From assembly GCA_903842345.1 (NCBI GenBank), contig CAIMLR010000027.1:1-64000 (forward strand): a stretch of DNA of 64,000 bases. Reading direction: 5' to 3'. Shown here one piece after another: positions 61,171 to 64,000 of the stretch. The stretch is from an uncultured Myxococcales bacterium (lineage in GTDB: Bacteria; Myxococcota_A; UBA9042). Both the position numbers and the translations under genes were made by a program. Positions within the stretch are counted from its first letter, which is position 1. Each line of letters opens with the position of its first letter. The notes beneath the pieces were generated by a model. It made no database searches. It was not told the DNA's origin and worked only from the letters and a program-made list of their open reading frames with translations.

Positions 61171-61956
61171 ATGAAATTGCCCGCCCAGCTCACCTCCGTC
61201 GTCGCCGCGTTTGTCCCCCTCCTGTTGGCGTGCAGCGGGCCAAAAACCGCTGAATTGCCGCCGCCCGGCGTTGAAATCGCTGCCGAACCGGGTGCGGAAG
61301 ACGGCGCCAACAAGCCCGTGGATGGCAAAATCACCGTCACCGATGCGGAGGTCAAAGCCGCCGCGAAGCGCGCCAAGCAGGCCGCGCATGACCAGCAGGT
61401 GGCCCGCGGTCGCAAGAGCCACCAGACGCAGCGGGAACGCGAGCGCGACGAGGGCAAAGACCGCGACGCCGACAAGGACCGGGCGGACGACAAGGACAGC
61501 CCGGATCTGGACGGCAACACGGACGCGAAGCCGGCGGCCAAGGCGGAGCGCAAAGCGTTGCCGCGCAATCCCAATCCGCCGTCAACGGTGCCCGCGCCTG
61601 ACGATGTGGCCAAGGCGCCGCTCGATGCCGCCCGCACCGCGAGCGGCGTGTGGCACAAGGTCATGAAGCCCGGGTCCGGCACGGAGCACCCGACGGAAGA
61701 AGACATGGTCGTCGTGCACTACACCGGCTGGACGACGGACGGCAAGATGTTCGACAGCTCAGTCGTCCGCGGCGTGCCCGTGCGGTTGTCGCTGTCGCAG
61801 GTGATTCAGGGCTGGCGCGACGGCGTGCGCCTGATGGTTCCCGGCGAGACGCGGCGCATGTGGATTCCGGAACATCTGGCCTATCAAGGTCGCGCCGGTG
61901 CGCCGCGCGGGATGCTGGTTTTTGACGTTGAGTTGCTGGACATCGAGACGCCATGA
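61171..61956 (+). CDS. lipid-anchored FKBP-type peptidyl-prolyl isomerase
   Basis: A 261-residue lipoprotein (lipobox LLAC). A Lys/Arg/Asp-rich linker (about 70-130) precedes a canonical FKBP domain at the C-terminus: VVVHYTGWTTDGKMFDSS, QVIQGWRDGVRLMVPGE, RRMWIPEHLAYQG, and MLVFDVELLDI. It helps proline isomerisation of exported proteins. The start is ATG 61171. The region between it and the divergent metalloprotease-like gene has no clear promoter. Confidence 0.92.
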   Translation: MKLPAQLTSVVAAFVPLLLACSGPKTAELPPPGVEIAAEPGAEDGANKPVDGKITVTDAEVKAAAKRAKQAAHDQQVARGRKSHQTQRERERDEGKDRDADKDRADDKDSPDLDGNTDAKPAAKAERKALPRNPNPPSTVPAPDDVAKAPLDAARTASGVWHKVMKPGSGTEHPTEEDMVVVHYTGWTTDGKMFDSSVVRGVPVRLSLSQVIQGWRDGVRLMVPGETRRMWIPEHLAYQGRAGAPRGMLVFDVELLDIETP

Positions 61957-61978
61957 GCGCTCAATACGCGTAATCTCC

Positions 61979-62007
61979 TTGACTTGAGCCCCGCGGACAG
62001 GTAAACC
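61979..62007 (+). promoter_or_regulatory. weak sigma-70-like promoter before the 62050 lipoprotein
   Basis: TTGACT (61979-61984), a 17-base spacer and TAAACC (62002-62007) give a promoter with a good -35 and poor -10, 43 bases before the start. Confidence 0.35.
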
Positions 62008-62049
62008 GCGCGGCCATCAGGGCCAAAGTAGCCGCCAATGAGGAGCGTC

Positions 62050-62976
62050 ATGCGTCGCAATGTTTTGAATTCTCTGTGCTTTGTGGTTCTTGCTGGCTCG
62101 GCTGCCGCGTGTGGTGGCGCGCAGTTCAAGGCGACCCCGAACGAGAAGCCGCAGCGCGCACTGAAGCATGGCGCCAAGGTCGAAGTGGTGGAGACGGCGG
62201 ATGCCCTGCCGCAGCCGGTGCTGGTTGTCGGCACGCTGACTGAAGTGACCAAGAAAGGCGAAGACGACCGCAAGAGCGTTGAGAAAGACTTCAAGTTGCT
62301 GGCGGCGGGCCGCGGCTGCGACGCGGTTGTTGGCCTGAAGTTGGACGTCGAGGAGCAGCGCGGCAACCAGAAGGTCTACCACAAGGACGCGGACGGCAAG
62401 GTTTCGATGGCGGTGGAAGAAGTCGTCACGCAGACCCACCGCTGGAAAGCGCAGTGCGCCCGCTCGGCGGCGGCGGATGGGGCTGCTCCGGTCAAGTCGT
62501 CGGCCGTGGCGCCGGGTCCCGCGCCGGAGCCCGCTGTTGTTTCTGGCGACACCGATCCGGCTGTGCAGAGCGTCGCGGCCAAGCTCGCGGGTTTTGAGAC
62601 CAACTACCTGCGCCAGTGGAAAGACAAACTGCACGCCACGACCGTGGATCCGTTGGACGCCGTGGGCGCGACGTTGGAGCTGATGGTGCAGGTCGACAAG
62701 TTCTGGAAGGTGACCGTGCCGATGGATTGGCTGGGCTGCCGCACGGATCCGCGCAGCGAGGCGTGCGTCAATCATGCCAAGCTGATCAAGGATTTTCGCC
62801 GCGCGGATGAACTGCGCCACGAGATGGAGCGCCTGGACCGCAGCGTGTCGGCGCTCAACTGGCTGCGCAAGAACGGCAGTCGCGTCGCGGTTTACCTCGA
62901 TACCTTTGTGCCGGCTGAGACAAGCGACTCCGCGATGCGCGCGACGCAGTTCTGGACGGAGCATCAGGCGCGCTGA
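62050..62976 (+). CDS. lipoprotein, function unknown
   Basis: A 308-residue lipoprotein (lipobox SAAAC), starting at ATG 62050 behind AGGAG (an in-frame ATG at 62038 is less well placed). The first half resembles envelope stress or Rcs-type small-domain lipoproteins (VLVVGTLTEVTKKGEDDRKS, GRGCDAVVGLKLDVEE), with a C-terminal helical domain. I do not recognise the family. An upstream TTGACT-type promoter fits its position. Confidence 0.65.
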   Translation: MRRNVLNSLCFVVLAGSAAACGGAQFKATPNEKPQRALKHGAKVEVVETADALPQPVLVVGTLTEVTKKGEDDRKSVEKDFKLLAAGRGCDAVVGLKLDVEEQRGNQKVYHKDADGKVSMAVEEVVTQTHRWKAQCARSAAADGAAPVKSSAVAPGPAPEPAVVSGDTDPAVQSVAAKLAGFETNYLRQWKDKLHATTVDPLDAVGATLELMVQVDKFWKVTVPMDWLGCRTDPRSEACVNHAKLIKDFRRADELRHEMERLDRSVSALNWLRKNGSRVAVYLDTFVPAETSDSAMRATQFWTEHQAR

Positions 62977-63122
62977 GCGCACTTGCGGCCAAGGAAGCAA
63001 CCGTCCAAGATGGCTTGGGGCGCGTCGGACCGGGTCTATGCGCAGGGGTCAAGCACAACCAGACGGGCATAGCGACTGGCGTCCACGCGCGCTGGCAGCG
63101 TGTTTGCGCAAATGGGGCAGGC

Positions 63123-64000
63123 ATGCGGAACAGCGTGAATGTGAACGATCGAGCGGGGAAGTGGCTGCTGCTGGCAGTTGCGATTGGGCTCGCAATGCCG
63201 GGTCCGGTTCTGGCCAATCCCTTTGATGTCTATGGTTTGGGGGCGCGTTCTTCCGCCATGGGCAACGCGGGCACGGCGATCGCCGATGATTTCAGCGCGA
63301 CGTATTACAATCCCGCCGGACTCGCGCTCGCCCAGCCGACGTTCAGCGCTGGCCTGACGCTGACGTATGACGACGTCGCGATTCGCCTGAAAGACCGCCC
63401 CGCGGGCTACGATCTGCCGGATCTGGGTTCCAAGAGCCCGCTGATTCCGACCAAGTATCGCCTGTCGACGCGCGGCGATACCACGGATATCCCAGCGACT
63501 TATGCGCTGCACCTGGGCGGCGTCGTGGCGCCGTGGATCGACCAACTGCGTTTCGGTTTCGCCGCAGGGCTGCCGGTCGGGTCGGTGGGCGAGCAGACCG
63601 CGCGTTTCTCGGACGAGCGCGAGCAGTATTTCAGCAACCGCCTCGACTTTGAGCTGCTGGGTCACCGTCAACAGCAGATGTCCGTGCTCCTGGGCGCCGG
63701 CTTCCGCGTCACAGACTGGTTGGCGGTCGGCGTCGGCTTGTCCCTGCTGCCGAATTCCACGACAAACGCGGGCGTCTACCTGGCGGATTCCGGCCACCAG
63801 GACCAGATCCAGATGACGGTCCAGAACAGCCAGAAGTGGAATCCGACGATGCACGCCGGCTTGATGCTGACGCCATCCTCGAAATGGCAGTTTGGCATGG
63901 CGTGGCGCGGTCAGAACGCGTTCAACCTCGACATTCATAACGACGTCCAGATCAAGGGCTTTCAGGGCACGTCGAGCGGCTTTCCGATTCCGCAGAACGC
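63123..64000 (+). CDS. outer-membrane transport protein, OmpP1/FadL/TodX family (3'-truncated by the window)
   Basis: A gene running off the right edge, 292 codons visible without a stop. It begins ATG 63123 behind GGGGCAGG, has a signal peptide (to about residue 34, ending in AMPGPVLA), and the mature N-terminus ANPFDVYGLGARSSAMGNAG is the FadL/OMPP1 hallmark, with DDFSATYYNPAGLAL right after. Further aromatic beta-strand segments follow. FadL-type barrels take up long-chain fatty acids or other hydrophobic compounds. Full length and function need the next window. Confidence 0.9.
   Translation, partial: MRNSVNVNDRAGKWLLLAVAIGLAMPGPVLANPFDVYGLGARSSAMGNAGTAIADDFSATYYNPAGLALAQPTFSAGLTLTYDDVAIRLKDRPAGYDLPDLGSKSPLIPTKYRLSTRGDTTDIPATYALHLGGVVAPWIDQLRFGFAAGLPVGSVGEQTARFSDEREQYFSNRLDFELLGHRQQQMSVLLGAGFRVTDWLAVGVGLSLLPNSTTNAGVYLADSGHQDQIQMTVQNSQKWNPTMHAGLMLTPSSKWQFGMAWRGQNAFNLDIHNDVQIKGFQGTSSGFPIPQN

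Noticed and set aside
63036-63938. 300-codon minus-strand frame opposite the FadL-like gene
   Set aside because: The plus strand has a signal peptide and the FadL hallmark; the minus frame has no motif.

Overview
The window is 64 kb of uniformly GC-rich DNA (roughly 68-70% G+C by eye), densely packed with genes. It looks like chromosomal core plus ordinary accessory sequence from a Gram-negative deltaproteobacterium, most likely Myxococcota or a relative. The evidence is: outer-membrane proteins (FadL and YaiO types); many secreted lipoproteins with Ala/Pro/Asp/Lys-rich linkers; an FHA-containing sigma-54 activator; SelB; and a secreted GH15-like protein whose C-terminus (Gly-Cys, hydrophobic stretch, Arg run) resembles the MYXO-CTERM sorting tail. 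I see no insertion sequence, prophage, CRISPR array, rRNA or tRNA, and no base-composition break that would mark an island.

Layout. 0.3-5 kb: a von Willebrand factor A lipoprotein and an FHA/sigma-54 activator, then a convergent MFS-like membrane protein. 5.1-9.9 kb (minus): a dnaG-rpoD macromolecular-synthesis pair without rpsU, with a good sigma-70 promoter upstream. 10.2-20.6 kb (plus): a very large PMT/ArnT-like glycosyltransferase, mtnA, an M16 peptidase, selB and ogt. 21.1-24.7 kb (plus): yceD-rpmF-rpiB-nrdR-ribD-ribE behind a TTGACA-17-TAGCAT promoter. 24.9-31.6 kb (plus): a four-gene envelope polysaccharide locus (YaiO-like barrel, membrane HEAT-repeat protein, processive GT2 with an extra C-terminal domain, alpha/alpha-toroid lipoprotein). 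31.7-33.4 kb (minus): a low-affinity phosphate transporter and its DUF47 partner. 33.6-38.9 kb (plus): two lipoproteins, a rhomboid protease with an unusual C-terminal extension, a TlpA-like thioredoxin and a TPR-like membrane protein. 38.9-45.4 kb (minus): an S1-domain protein, an unknown membrane protein, murC and murD. 45.6-64 kb: a GntR regulator, a JmjC-type oxygenase with a second MFS-like protein, a PLP aldolase/deaminase-like protein, secreted hydrolases, the GH15-like protein, a RodZ-like HTH protein, recO, an M32 carboxypeptidase, Cys-rich and other lipoproteins, a small secreted metalloprotease-like protein, a lipid-anchored FKBP, and the start of a FadL-family porin cut by the window end.

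How the genes work together. Core replication/transcription (dnaG, rpoD), translation (rpmF, S1-like protein, selB), nucleotide and cofactor control (nrdR, ribD, ribE, rpiB, mtnA) and peptidoglycan synthesis (murC, murD) are interleaved with envelope functions. The strongest candidate for a poorly described system is the 24.9-31.6 kb polysaccharide locus: GT2 would make a polymer at the inner membrane, the YaiO-like barrel would export it, the HEAT protein would act as scaffold, and the toroid lipoprotein would process it. Other points worth following are the 1364-residue glycosyltransferase with an insertion between its two catalytic-loop motifs, the enlarged RpoD, a MurC with a variant P-loop, and two divergent paralogues of an MFS/Tlc-like membrane protein. 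Functions are inferred from motifs read by eye; no database search was possible.
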